The translations under genes were made by a program, and so were the position numbers. 64,000 bases of DNA, taken from NCBI GenBank assembly GCA_034687125.1, contig JAQGBZ010000275.1:21793-85792 (forward strand), given 5' to 3'. The stretch is from Neelides folsomi (lineage: Eukaryota; Arthropoda; Collembola; Neelipleona; Neelidae). Below the pieces are notes generated by a model. It worked only from the letters and a program-made list of their open reading frames with translations. It was not told the DNA's origin and did not search any database. Of this stretch, positions 41,201-53,357 are shown piece by piece (position 1 is the first letter of the stretch; each line of letters begins with the position of its first letter).

Positions 41201-43524
41201 AAAAATTCTCTTCATACAAGTAAATGTTAAATTGGAAAAACTTTTAGTAATAATGAGCATACCGAATGCTTTGTAGCATATAAGTGACTTCCGGAGGTAA
41301 TCGTTGATCTGATAATGTGGACACATCTTCTTGCAGGTATTCAGCAGGTGGTTCAAGGACCTAATGAAATTAAATAAAAAAAATTACCAAATTAGCAAAG
41401 AATATTACAAAAATTGATATAATTCTATAAGTATACATAAGTAATTCAGATTATAATATAATAGTTAGAAATTATATGTATTTAATAATATGATTAAACC
41501 AAATATATTACACAAAATTAAGATAACGAATATAATTAATTCAGTAATTATGCTTCACTAGCAGAATGTAATAATGACAATTTAAAAGTTAAGCACAAAG
41601 TGGAAAAATCCCGAGAATAAAATAACTCTGCGTTGGTTAATATAAAAAGTGTGTGAACCTGCAATGTAGTTGGGAGCGATTCTTTCTTCATCTGGAGGAG
41701 TTTCCGTGTCAGCTTTGAAATCATCTTTTTCTTCTTGCTCGCTCCAGCAGAAATAGAGCGAACTTTCCGAAGCATTTTTCTCCCATAGAAAAGGACCTTA
41801 TCCCGCTTGCGGAACCTTGTCTTGGTATTCCCTGGACTTGCTTCACGGACTGCATCTGGAATTACAATGAGAGGGGGGAAGGCAATTAAACACTATCCAT
41901 ACAAATCCACCTTCATTGTTCTAATTTTCTGACCTACACATTTGAATTTCTAATCAATTGCAAAAGCAAGGAGGAAAACTTGAGAAAACTCATTAAACAA
42001 TTCAAAAGGATTATAAATTATAATTATTCACGAAATGATCCATGATTTACAAAAAGGAATTAAAATTGTTAAACAATGGTAAAATACTACAAAAAGTGTT
42101 GAGTTATAAAACATTTTTATCTCGGAAAGATCAAAAAAACTTTTCATTTTCGCATAATACTATTTATTTACTTTAATTATTCAAATCCAAGAAGGATTTT
42201 ACAATATAAAACTCCTATAATAAGACATAATATATAGTCATAGGATAGTCCTATAATTATACAAAATATAAATAGGTATATGTGAAATATAAACATGTAA
42301 TTAACCACGCAGAATAGATGGACATTTTATAATTAAAGCCTATAATTTACAAATCAATTTATTAAAATGTCAAAAAGGTCACTTACATTTTCTTCTCCAA
42401 AATCTAACAATGACCAGAACAGCTCCAACACTGATGATGGATATGATGAAGAGAGTAATAAAGAAGATCTGAAGATAAAAACAATTCATGGCTCAATTAT
42501 ACAAAAATTGACAGTTGTACGAAAGGAGTTACGCAACACTAATTTGGCTAATCTTGATCGAATTTTCTTCCTGAATGAGCCGACTAAACAATCTTTAATG
42601 TCTTCCACGTGGAAAACTTATAGAACCTGTTTGCCCTCACTCCTTGGCTCCTTCTAAAATCTCTTATGCATCTCTATCTATCAAAATATTTCTAGAAGAT
42701 ATTTCAAGAAGACTGTGACTGTGGTCGTAATATTACAAAACTCATATGACTCTGACAGGGTTTAAATATTGATCCTGTCTCTATTGATATTTGTGCTCCT
42801 ACTAATCAAAAGCTGAACCAAAATGAACAGTTTTATAAAAGTTGATTATTGATATAATTGGCCCATTCCTCTCCTATTTACCAGAGTTCATTTGGGCTTA
42901 AATACAGGAAGGGCTTTTAACGTAATACTCGTAATTATATCTCGTGGGAGCACGCGGACCATTTCTCCCATCTTTTTACGCATTTAATCTATCATCCATG
43001 TGATAAAAACAAAAGTCAGCAAAATGCATTTCATTCCACACAGCTCATACAAATATTTAATTTGGCCCTGGTTCAACTCCCAAAGAATTACCAACTTTTC
43101 CCCTTCATTGCAATGAGTTCATTTAGCCATTAAATATACTAGTCAATTAATCAATATAAACTCTGAGAGTAATAAACAAAGAAAATATACAGAGTTAATA
43201 CATCATAATTTTCATAATACCAATCACAATATAGATAAACTTAGATAAGACTGAACATTTCGACTTAACTATACGACCAGTCATATTTATTGTCATTTGA
43301 ACATATTGGAATCTTGAACTTACAATCGCTAAATTGCTTATGACTTTCGCCACAAATTCCGGATGACTTTGCTGGTTGTGATATTGATAGTAAAAGAACC
43401 AATTGGGGAATTTATCCTTCGTTCCAAAAGTTCCTATCATTTTCCTCAACTCTCGTTCGTTCTCGCTCCACAAATTCATCCATGCTGTTTCGCTGTCGTT
43501 TCCAATTTCATACACACTCGACAT
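35275..43524 (-). CDS. Neuropathy target esterase / patatin-like phospholipase (PNPLA6/7, Swiss cheese)
   Basis: Predicted 1,227-residue ER-anchored lysophospholipase that hydrolyses (lyso)phosphatidylcholine. Exons: 43524-43324, 42468-42387, 41855-41659, 41360-41263, 41179-41085, 40975-40830, 40648-40345, 40128-39582, 39495-39240, 39126-38811, 38702-38134, 38048-37929, 37800-37614, then A (36928-36879 + 36811-36745) or B (36160-36047), 35819-35512 and 35415-35275. All phases agree. A transmembrane helix (residues 68-90) precedes [20 protein letters not shown]. Three cyclic-nucleotide-binding domains follow, including [20 protein letters not shown] and [13 protein letters not shown]. The patatin domain has [16 protein letters not shown], the nucleophile Ser950 in GGVSIG (family norm GTSIG) and catalytic Asp1069 in [10 protein letters not shown]. 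The core GWWLLW region is conserved. The C-terminus is short relative to human PNPLA6. Confidence 0.95.
36047..36160 (-). other. NTE alternative exon B (single exon, variant active-site sequence)
   Basis: Encodes [20 protein letters not shown] then [18 protein letters not shown] in 114 nt. It has acceptor CAACAG, donor CCAG|GTTTAA, and the same phase 1 entry and exit as block A. It substitutes for A exactly but not in addition to it, because including both would duplicate the same structural segment. DGG becomes DGC next to the catalytic Asp. Confidence 0.8.
36745..36928 (-). other. NTE alternative exon block A (two exons, canonical active-site Asp)
   Basis: 36928-36879 encodes [17 protein letters not shown] and 36811-36745 encodes [20 protein letters not shown] and onward. 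The block enters in phase 1 and leaves in phase 1 (117 nt of coding sequence). It carries the usual DGG of the Ser-Asp catalytic dyad. Confidence 0.85.
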
Positions 43525-45039
43525 TTTATTATTAATCTAGCTTGAGGAAAATACCCAACGTTTATAATATTTAATAAATTAATGATATCAAACTGTAATA
43601 AATAACTATTGTATCCACATTGGAATAATTCACATATAAGGAAGATTATTATCCAACTTGATTTCTATGCAGCACGAGAGAGTTTATGATGAAATCCATC
43701 AAATTGGTATAGGCGAAAAACACGTTTCCTCATTTCGTCCATTTCCTTCCTATATGAAAACATATGGGAGACTCAAGATCAGCACACACACAATGCAAAA
43801 CTACGCTCACGAGTCAGAAATGCAATTACTACATGAAGTAAAAAACTTGGAAATTAAACTTTCATTTTAATTCACTATGAAGCACAATTACGTTTATGGA
43901 ACAATATTAAATATGTATATTAAATACGTATATTAAAAATTAGGAATATATCACAATCGAGTAATTATGTCCATTGTTACATAAAAGCTAAAAGAACGAA
44001 CTCGTAAAATTTGTAATTAGAGTCCATATAAAGAACATGGCATTTTCCCATTTTTCTCTATTGCTCAATCGACCGAGTCTCAAAAGCTCAGGAACTTTAT
44101 GGAGATTATGTAAACCACAACAATGTTTTACTTGAACAATCACAACCTAAAAAAACCTTTTAAAAACTAGTGCAAAAATCCTTGCGTAATAGCACAACAC
44201 GTGAATGGAGTTTTTCCAATTTTTCCAATTTTTTTAAAACTTTTTGTACTAAAAACTCACTCCATGGACAATTGTGGTTGAATGGAGAACTAATTGTATT
44301 GATAAAAATTTTCCTTTAAGGATATTTCTCTCAGAATCTGAGATTTCCCATCAAGTTCAATTGGACGTTTGAGGAAAAATTGACTTTTCCTTTCAGCTTT
44401 TAACCTTCAAACCTGAAGGGTCGAAGAGCCCCTGGTGTGTTAAAACATGTAGAATATTTGGATGAAAGGAACGAATAAAATTGTATATGGAGAGGAGAGA
44501 AGTTTGTCAAGTCAAGGATGAGAAGTGACTGTGGCGAATCCCCCAAAATTGCAAGGAGGACTACTTCGTTCAATGCAATGCATTCAACCAAGAGGGATAA
44601 AGTGAAACTCGCCAGATGATCTTAAAGAGGTCTACCTGCAGCACAAGGCATTGGATGATTGGAAGGAAGACAAGTTTGGTCGTAGAACCACACAATGATC
44701 TTTTCACGAGGGGACCAACAAAGGTGTGAGTGTGTGAGCTCATTATATATTAATATTACAAAAGACTTGCTCGTTTAATGATTAAATAACTTTGTATATC
44801 GGTTAAGGCTCAATTTTAATTTTTATAAATGATCTACAATTATGATTTTATGAATGAGTACATTGTACATGTTACGAAAGTAGATACTATAATATTTTAT
44901 ACAGATAACATACAATATTTTACAATGATTAATTTATCATTTGAAATTATTAAATTGTGGAAGTTAAAAATTCGATCAATTCTAATTAAAATTAATCTAA
45001 TGAAAGATGATGAAAGAAAAGATGAAATTGATTCCTTAC

Positions 45040-45156
45040 ATGTTCGTATATAATTCGACGGAACTCCAGTAAATATGTTGTGTAGATAGATCCGCTGGTT
45101 TCCATTTCTCTTAAGGTTTCGAAGATCCTTGAGACTTCCAAGTCAAACAAGTCCAT
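45040..45156 (-). other. Candidate alternative first coding exon of NTE
   Basis: ATG in good context (CAAAATGG) opens a 39-codon frame, MDLFDLEVSRIF...EFRRIIYEH, ending at a consensus donor CAT|GTAAGG in phase 0. That is the phase needed to join the NTE transmembrane exon at 42468. It would replace the 67-residue N-terminus of the 43524 start. It could instead begin a small unrecognised gene. Confidence 0.4.
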
Positions 45157-46116
45157 TTTGAGCTTTAACGTAAGAAAGAAACACGAGACTTCAACTTAAT
45201 AAAAAGTACTATTATGAATTTGAAAATTAGTGTAACAATTAAAATACAATTTGGTAATTCTACAATTCTGAATATGAATGTTTAATTGTGTTGTAGTCAG
45301 TTGTAGCGATTCTAGTCTCTACTATGTACTATACCATTGAACATTTTTTAATATTATAAATGTTTCAATTTTCGATATAAAATAAAAATAATTTATTGTT
45401 TGATTAAGAAACAATGTTGAATGTTGACTATTTACACTTTAAGAAATAAAGGAGGCTAAATTATATATTATTATTATAAATAATAGAGAGAAATAAAAAT
45501 TAAATAGTAAATACCTTTGTGATTTGTGCTTGTGGTTTAAGGGTCAATTGGTAGTTGTCAATAATATTTAAATGAATTCATTTATTTCACCAAATCACAT
45601 CATTTAATTAACTAATAAATTAAATTCAACTTTCCTTAAAGAATGACGCATAGGTTTAACTTTTAAGGATTAAAAAAAATATAAAAATCTTGTGTTAATT
45701 ATTCTTAATTGCGCAGAAAATGAGGATTATTTGAGCCCAGAATTTATACAGAGAATACTCTCATATGGTTTTATTTTGGCTAAAATCAAAGCTTCAAGAG
45801 TTTAGCATTGTAAAATGAGATAAACTGAACCCATTGAATGTGAAAATTAAACACATAATGAAATATTTGTTCTATTAAATGTAATTAGAGTTTAAATGCT
45901 CACTTTTTTATTAACCTTCAATAAGATTTTTAATTTATTGGCGCAACTATATTTGATATCAAAGCTCGTGCTTTAGTCTGATGCTACCTTTGATTTATAC
46001 ATTTACCCTACCCTTCTGAAATTATCATTATTGCATAATTATTTAAATGATTACATACTTTAATACATACTATAATCTAAATTATACAAAGAATTAGTTA
46101 AACAATCTATAAAATT
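45157..46116. other. Intergenic spacer between NTE and SLC13
   Basis: AT-rich, no coding frame supported. Presumably holds the SLC13 3' end and an NTE upstream promoter. Confidence 0.5.
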
Positions 46117-48654
46117 TTAATGAATATTTGATATATTTCTTTCTGTGTTTGTTCTCTGTTGAAAAGAATTAAAGTTAAAAATAAGATTCCCATAAGTGTT
46201 TGTAAAAGCCGAAAGAACAAAGACGGTCACTATGTTCATACACAACCCGGGTTTCATCATGTCCAAAACCCGCATTTGACCTTTCGAGTAAACCAAAGTG
46301 TTTGTTGAAGTTGCAACGGGTAGCATAAAAGCATATGAACATGTCACAGCAGCTGGAACCGTCAGATACAAAGGATGTAATCCCATTTGATCGCTCTAGA
46401 AATTCGACATTATACAATTTTATATACTGTAAAGAGCATTTTGATTAATTTCATCATATATCTGTAGAATTTAAATGAATTGTTTGCATATGAGGAATAT
46501 GTGATATCTCTTACAAGTTCTATAAGAACGGGGATAACTATGCTTGCCGTAGCTGCATTTGACACAATCTCTGTTGCGAATACGATAAATAGCAGACAAA
46601 TTATCTGAACAACAATCGGAGGAAAAGGTTTTAAAACACTAAGAAATTGACCAATTGAAGAAGACAAGCCAGTTTTCTTTATTGCTGCTGCAATGGCATA
46701 ACCGCCGCCTGATCAAATATTAAAAATTTGTACGAAATATATTTTTTCAATGTTAAATAATTTTTCAAATTACCGAGGAGCAATGGAAGATCCCAAGGAA
46801 TTCTATCTTGGACATAATTCCATTCGAGTAAAGGCTCTAATTTGACGCGTAGACTTTCTGAAAAATATTGAATAATTTATTCATTTATTCCTCATCGATA
46901 ATTTTAATAAATTTTAAATATTTGTTTTAATATTATATAAAAATATCCATAATTAGCTAAATGAAAATATTAAAAATATTAAAAATTTACTTGATCGTAA
47001 AAATGTTTTGTAAAAATGTTTATTTTTTGGAACACAAAAGAAAATAATTCCAATTAAAAGTCCGCCGCTCGGAATCCCAACTTTTTTTGTAAAGAATGAA
47101 GCCCATCCAGGAAATACTTTCGGGTCATGTAAAATCCATATTGAAACACAGAAGAGGAACAATATGAAAACACCTCCGGAAAATGAGAAAATAAATTAAA
47201 CTAAATCGTATTTATTTATAGTTTTTACTTTTTTGTAAAATGCATTATTTAAATACATATTTCATGTGTTGAAATTTTTCCTAGATCTTCAACATTTGAT
47301 TTAATTAATTTTTTCATATTCATCATTAACTCGGGCGTAAAAATTTTCTTTAATGGCGATAATTTTTCTCCTTTCCTCATTCCACAATTAAATCCAAAAT
47401 ATATCATATAGAGATAAGCCCATGCAAATATTGTATTTACAACCATTGGTGGAATTGAGAAAGCCATCCATGTAACGAATGTCACATTGCTTCCATTCCC
47501 ATATTTAATTGTGTCAAAACTAAATAAATATTTAAAATGCAATTAAATATGAAGTCAAATAAATAATTAAGTCGGAAAAAATAATTAATTTAAATACTTT
47601 CCGAGCAATTCTAATGCTATAAGATTTGTGCTCGTCCCGGTGATAACTCCCGAGCCACCAATATTGGCTGCATAGCAAATTCCAAGTAAATACATTCTCT
47701 TCATTTTATTTATTATGTCTTTGATTTCTTCAGGATTGACTTCATGTGAAGTTGAGTTTGAATGTGAAATCGCCATCTTAATTTTTCAAAGATTTAAAAT
47801 CACAATGAGTGTAATGATTTAGAGATATTTACAAAATATGTAATTAATTTATTTAATTTGTATGTTAATTATGAAAATTGTAGTTTTTTATTAAATGTGT
47901 ATTCATGTATTTATGAATCAATTAACCCTTTGCATTTCATCAAGCAATGCTAAAATGATAGGAATCATCATTACAACACAAGCTGTATTAAACATCCACA
48001 TTGAAAGGAACATGGTTGTTAACATTAAGCCCAACATTAACCTAAAGTGAAAAGTGATTTATACTTAAATAAAAATTAAAGTTGATTTTAAATAAAATGA
48101 TTTTAAATAAAAGTAATTTTATTGTAAATTAGAAAACTTTTTAGGATTTCCTCCAGAGAGAAGCATAACATTCAAGGCAATTCTCGAATGCAGATTGGAA
48201 TATTCAAATGCAATGGCTACGAGAAATCCGCTAAATAAAACCATCGTTGAATCTTTGATATATTCTTTAACAATTTTAGCTAAAAACATCAAGAGAAATG
48301 ATAATGTACCTTCTTAATATTTGTAATTTATCGTTAGTTAACTTTTTTAATAAATAAAATTTTCCGCTTTTTAATTATCATTTACCTGAACTTTCAATCC
48401 CAAATAGTGGCAAGAAAATTAAAGGGAGGATTCCGGTTATTGGAATTGGAATGGCCTCGGTCACCCAATAAACAGCCATTAAACTCAAAATATATCCGCA
48501 ATATCCAGCCGTTAAACATAAGAGGTAAAAAATTTAAAATTATGATAAGAAAAATTAAATGAGAAATTATTGTACTTACCTTTGTGTCAAAACACACAAT
48601 AATTGGAATTAAAATTAGCGGTGTTAATACAGCCACCCAAAATTTCCACCACAT
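46117..48654 (-). CDS. SLC13 family sodium-coupled di/tricarboxylate or sulfate carrier (INDY-like)
   Basis: Polytopic plasma-membrane carrier of the Na+/dicarboxylate-citrate-sulfate family. Exons: 48654-48580, about 48524-48386, 48279-48138, 48041-47927, 47776-47598, 47519-47257, 47173-46991, 46857-46774, 46708-46515 and 46395-46117. Family blocks in order: first helix MWWKFWVAVLTPLILIPI, LMAVYWVTEAIPIPITGILP, the first SNT-type substrate motif SMWMFNTACVVMMIPI, YAANIGGSGVITGTSTNLI, FATEIVSNAATASIVIPVLI and the C-terminal signature MLPVATSTNTLVYSKGQMRV. Helix order matches the family. The acceptor before exon 2 lacks AG (see findings). Exon 3's donor (AAAAA|GTTTTC) is weak. Substrate (citrate, succinate or sulfate) cannot be assigned from sequence alone. 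Confidence 0.9.
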
Positions 48655-49044
48655 TTTATGCTATTAGATTATTTTGATGACTTTAAATGAAAAAATTGAA
48701 TCCACTATATATGAATTCAAATTAAATATGAAATGAGCACAATCGTAAACCTTAGTCCGTTTATTTTATGAATAAAATTTATATAATTGAGATGAAAAAT
48801 TAATTCTTGTCGGCAACCAAAAAGAAATTTTCTCTCATTGCATAATTGACCTTTTATCATTGATCTCCTTTTAAAATAAATGGTAAATAGTGCAATATTG
48901 AAGAATACAACTTTAGATATAAAAATTTTTCCTTGAGATTTACAAGGAATATCCAATTCAAACTATTTGTAATTCAAAGTGAACTTGGTTTTTATGACAT
49001 GACACTCCGGAAATTATCTAGAGTTTGTCTAATTAAATTTTCCT
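48655..49044. other. Short spacer between SLC13 and the FPP synthase-like gene
   Basis: Both neighbours are on the minus strand. AT-rich, no coding signal; presumably the SLC13 promoter and the 3' end of the upstream gene. Confidence 0.5.
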
Positions 49045-50614
49045 TTAATAAAATCTTTTAAAAAGTGATTGAACGACATCAAAAAAGAATTGCTTGGGAA
49101 TTCCTTCTGGTAACTTTCGAATGTCTTCTCTCAACTTGTCAAACACTTCTTCTTCATATTGGGCGTAGATTCCACGCATATTCAATTTTTCATAAACTTC
49201 CCTGACTTTTTCTTCACCTTCATCAACCCCGTAACATTTCTAATATAAAACATTATCATTAAAGTTCAGACTTATAAAGTATTTTTTTAATTTTAAAAAT
49301 TTCTTGAGAATAATGAAAGATTAAATATAAGTACAAGAGTATTACGTTCAGAATCTCAATATCATTTTCGGTTCCTTTCTCCAGAGCTTTGACAATTAGC
49401 CATGAACATTTTCCATCATGAATGTCAGTGCCAACTTTTCCAGTTACTTCAAATGATCCGTAGCAATCAAGAAAATCATCTTGAATTTGGAAAAATTCCC
49501 CAATAGCCAAAAGGATATTGTTCACTTTTAACATTTTTTCTTCTTCTGTTATACCAGCAACGAGCATTGCACAAAATACAGGTAAATGAAATGTGTAATA
49601 GCTTGTTTTAAACTCCACAATTCGCTTGTAACGTTCCATTGAAAATCTAAAAACCAAATAAAATATTTATATTATAGCTAGTCATCTATGAAATTAATAA
49701 TTATAATCTTTAGATTTGCATAGATTGCATATTATTTTAATTACGTTTGTAAATCTGTGCCAGTTTCTAAATCGATTATTTGACCCATAGTAGTTTTAAA
49801 TATAATGTCATGAAATATTTTTATTAAAGTCCGATAATATGGCATTTCTACAAAATATTTCTCTAAAAATTAAAAAAGACAATTAGAAATTACACAATCC
49901 ATTTAGTTGTAGTAAATATTATATTTTGTAATGTTAAAATTAATAAATTGTTACCTATAATTGCAAGACATGAATAAGTCAAAAACGTTCCATCCACCAA
50001 TGCGCTTTTTTCAACTTGACTTGATTTGTACCAACATGGCTTTCCACGGCGTGTAACTGATTTGTCCATCAAATCATCCATTATCAAACTCGATGCTTGA
50101 ATCTAATTTATTTAAATAAAAAATTAATTAAATTGAAAACTGACATTGTGATATTTTCTTTAATTTAAATTAATTACTGATTAAAATCGGTCATTTAACA
50201 TAAAAATCTAATCTAGCAAACTTACAATTTCAACACACCATCCAAGGATATAGCTCAAATGAATATCGTTTTCATTTAATTCTTTAGCAAATTCTCGATA
50301 TGCCAATGGAACCATTAAACCCCTAAAACAATAAAAAATAATCTATTAATTTAATTGACTTATGTAAAGTTCAGTTTATAACATATTCGTTTCTTAAATT
50401 AAGAATATTTAAAATGATAAAAATATTAGTAATTAAATCACCTTGTTTTCTTTCCATCTGGAACATTGTAATTCATCATTTTCCCAATATATTCCTTTGC
50501 TCTCAATGAGTTTTTCGTACTTTCATTCTGAACGACTGTTTTTAAAATATCGTAAAAAACAATTTCAAATTCATTTCTATCTTCTGGTGCAAGTCCTGTT
50601 TTGAAAAGTCCCAT
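49045..50614 (-). CDS. Farnesyl-diphosphate-synthase family enzyme with Ser-Ser chain-length residues
   Basis: Predicted 343-residue trans-isoprenyl diphosphate synthase that condenses IPP with allylic diphosphates in the mevalonate pathway. Exons: 50614-50442, 50322-50226, 50102-49955, 49862-49745, 49646-49346 and 49239-49045, all in phase. The first aspartate-rich motif is DDLMD (99-103), followed by TRRGKPCWY. Lys192 and Thr193 (EFKTSYYTFHLP), the second motif QIQDDFLD (235-239) and GTDIHDGKCSW are all intact, so it should be catalytic. The two residues at -5/-4 from the first motif are Ser94-Ser95, where animal FPP synthases carry Phe-Phe. Loss of that bulk suggests products longer than C15. 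The upstream in-frame codons before ATG50614 include no other ATG. It lies head to head with a diverged paralogue. Confidence 0.93.
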
Positions 50615-51507
50615 TTTGTATTGTACTAACTTTAAATATTCTATCAATATATACTCTAGGTATAGGTATAATATGAATATTTATAAAATGAATAATATAT
50701 CACCCAAAATAATGTATTAAACTTTAATTTAATATTGTTCAGTTGATGTTTATTAGAGAAATATTCACAGAGTAGTAAACGGCATTTTTGAACAACAAGC
50801 CTTTATATAAAATAGCAAATAATTTCAAGCATTGATGCATTTAAGGGAAATCCATAGTTGTATTGTGACGTAGACCGTGAAATGCCAAAGTTCAATAAAA
50901 TAATTATTGAACTTGATTTTCAATGCTTGGTATTTTGAGGGTCAGATCAAACGAATGAGCAAATCGGTAAGTTTGTTTACTTCAATTGAGGAGAATCCAA
51001 ATTGATGAGCATACCTGTAATTTCATTTGCTTTACAACGTCATAGAATAACCAACAACAATAAAGAATCATATATGAAACACGTTTGATGACGTATTGAA
51101 GAGTAAAAACTAGATTTTCTCTTCATTCTAGTTTAATATACTACGTACCTTGATACACGCACTTGCAATTTAATTCTTTGGATCTTAAGTATGTATAGGA
51201 AAACATTCTCACACTCATAATCAATGAGAATTTTATTTCATTCCTAAACATTTGTGACTCAAAGGGGTTTTACCCATTGGATATAAAAAGTTAATAAAAG
51301 GAACAGGAAACTTTAAGTTTTGACTTATTTAGTTAAAAGAATTCAAACTCTAACAATATAGTGCTCCTATAATTGTTTTTAACAAACTCTCCTGTTAAGT
51401 TATTCTAATTTAATATAGTTAGTTTATATTAGTAATATAGTTAATATAGTATATTACAGAGTTTTACCAAAATCAAAGTAATTATTATTTTAATATTAAT
51501 TAACAAA
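50615..51507. promoter_or_regulatory. Shared head-to-head promoter region of the two isoprenyl-synthase-like genes
   Basis: About 890 bp lies between the two start codons, on opposite strands. AT-rich with TATA-like runs near both ends; no coding frame. A bidirectional promoter is inferred from geometry only. Confidence 0.4.
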
Positions 51508-53026
51508 ATGAACGGATTGTTCAACATTGAAACTCTTGATAAAATCTCTACGTTCGAAGATGATAAATATTGCAAGTTTGTCAAAGATAAATTGAAATTC
51601 AAACTTGATAAAATTTTCAAAAGTAGAGCAATTGAGAAAAACAAGTAATAATCAGATATATTTGTTAAAATATTTATATATGGTACAATACAAAATATAT
51701 GGTATTAAATTTTACCTGATCTTTGAAACATTTACTATAATTTAACTATTATTTTTTTATTATAGAAAAAATTCATCGAGATTACATTGGGCAATGGAGA
51801 GATTATTTGATGTAGAAGAATTGAAATCTTTTGAAAATCTCATCACGATTGTTGACGAATCTCTCGAAATTGTAATAATATAAATTTATATTTAAATTAA
51901 AAAATGCACATTTTAGGTTATTTTCAAAATAATTAAATATTGTTTTATTATTTTTAGCTAAAAGTAGCAGAAGAAATTCAGAAATCTACAATTGAAGAGC
52001 CAAATTTGCTTGACAATGCAGTTGATGAAGGAACGTTAAACGAAATTGTAATTCTTGAATCAGTGGCTTCTAAACTTATTTTACAAGGATCCAATTTAAA
52101 CAAAACCGCTAAAGGGAAATTGATGAAGACTCTGCATGAAACTTCGTTTCGCCATTCGTTGGCTTTAAAAATTGAAACCATGGTTCTTAAAAAGTTTCAT
52201 AAAGAAGGGTAAGTAATTAATTAAAGTTAAGACAAAATGAATTATACAATTTAATATAATTATAATTATTATTGAAATTTTTTTCAAAATGTAGTTGTTC
52301 AATTCAAGAGAGTTTAAATATTGCGGCATATAAAAATCCTTTTGATGTGATCCATCCAATCCTTTTGGCTTTTACTCTTGTAAGCTATTTACTAAAAATG
52401 TTTAATTATCTCTAATTAGGTAAAGATGTTATTTTATTTAAAATTAAATCATTTAACCATTTTAAGAAATGAACTTAAATCTTTATTTAATTTAGGCGGG
52501 AATTGAAATCAGCAACGAAATTGACTTAATCCTTGAAAATATTTCTCAATTATATCAAATCAAAAACGACTTTAAACAATACAAAAGCAATATTTCACAA
52601 ACATCCTGGATTGTAGCTAAAATGCTAAATCTCTCAACGCTAGAACAAAAACGAAACATTTTAGTAAGATGTGCTTAAAATTATAAGTAGTGAAATATTA
52701 CATAAGATTTTCTTAAATGATTTCAGATAATAAAGATAATAATTAAAATATTTAATATTGTCAAATTAATTAAATGTTTTAAAATTTGAATATTTTTGTA
52801 GAAAGCGGGAAAAATTGATTGTGAAGTATTAAACGATCATTATAACATTTTTGATATGACTACAGAAGTAAACACATTTTGTACAGAATTAATTTTTTCT
52901 GTGAATGCCCAAGTTGAAAAAATTGCTAATGAAAAAGCAAAGACGGTATTTTTCTCATTGATGACAGAAATAAATGAAGATTCCAATGACGAATTTCGCG
53001 AAATATGCGAATTTTCAATGCAATGA
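51508..53026 (+). CDS. Diverged, motif-less isoprenyl diphosphate synthase paralogue
   Basis: Predicted 323-residue protein. Exons: 51508-51644, 51766-51871, 51958-52208, 52295-52379, 52496-52663 and 52802-53026, all in phase. No standard motif identifies it. It aligns along its length with the adjacent FPP-synthase-like protein: LHETSFRHSLALKIE against FHDIIFKTTMGQIID, AYKNPFDVIHPILLAFTLAG against FKTSYYTFHLPVFCAMLVAG, and LYQIKNDF against FFQIQDDF. Four intron positions and phases coincide (2, 0, 2, 0), including introns exactly 13 residues before the conserved Lys and 20 residues from the Ser-Trp pair. The first Asp-rich motif is missing, the second is IKNDFKQ, and the GTDIxD loop is deleted. 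Lys178 is retained. It is therefore probably non-catalytic, perhaps a regulatory or partner subunit. Confidence 0.8.
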
Positions 53027-53357
53027 AATTTTTAAACACTATGAAAAATATTCTTTGTTTTTAATTAAATTTTAATTTAAACTTCAATTATTATTAATTA
53101 TATGTCAAATACAATTTTAAAATAAACATATTATGTTTTTATTCTGTATATCTGTAAACTGCTACATAATGCATACTAAAATGCTTTAAGAAGGTATAAT
53201 AATAAAATCCACAATTTTTCATATTTATCTCATTTTTACTGTGCATTTAAATTAGAATTAACATTAAATTAATAACCCAAAATATAAAAACAATACGTAC
53301 AAAATTAGTTAAAATAAATATGCATTGAAAAAATAGAGAAAAAATGTCAAAAAAATT

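Noticed and set aside
42367..42657. Plus-strand frame starting [13 protein letters not shown]
   Set aside because: It is antisense to the NTE transmembrane exon, whose minus-strand splice sites and homology are clear.
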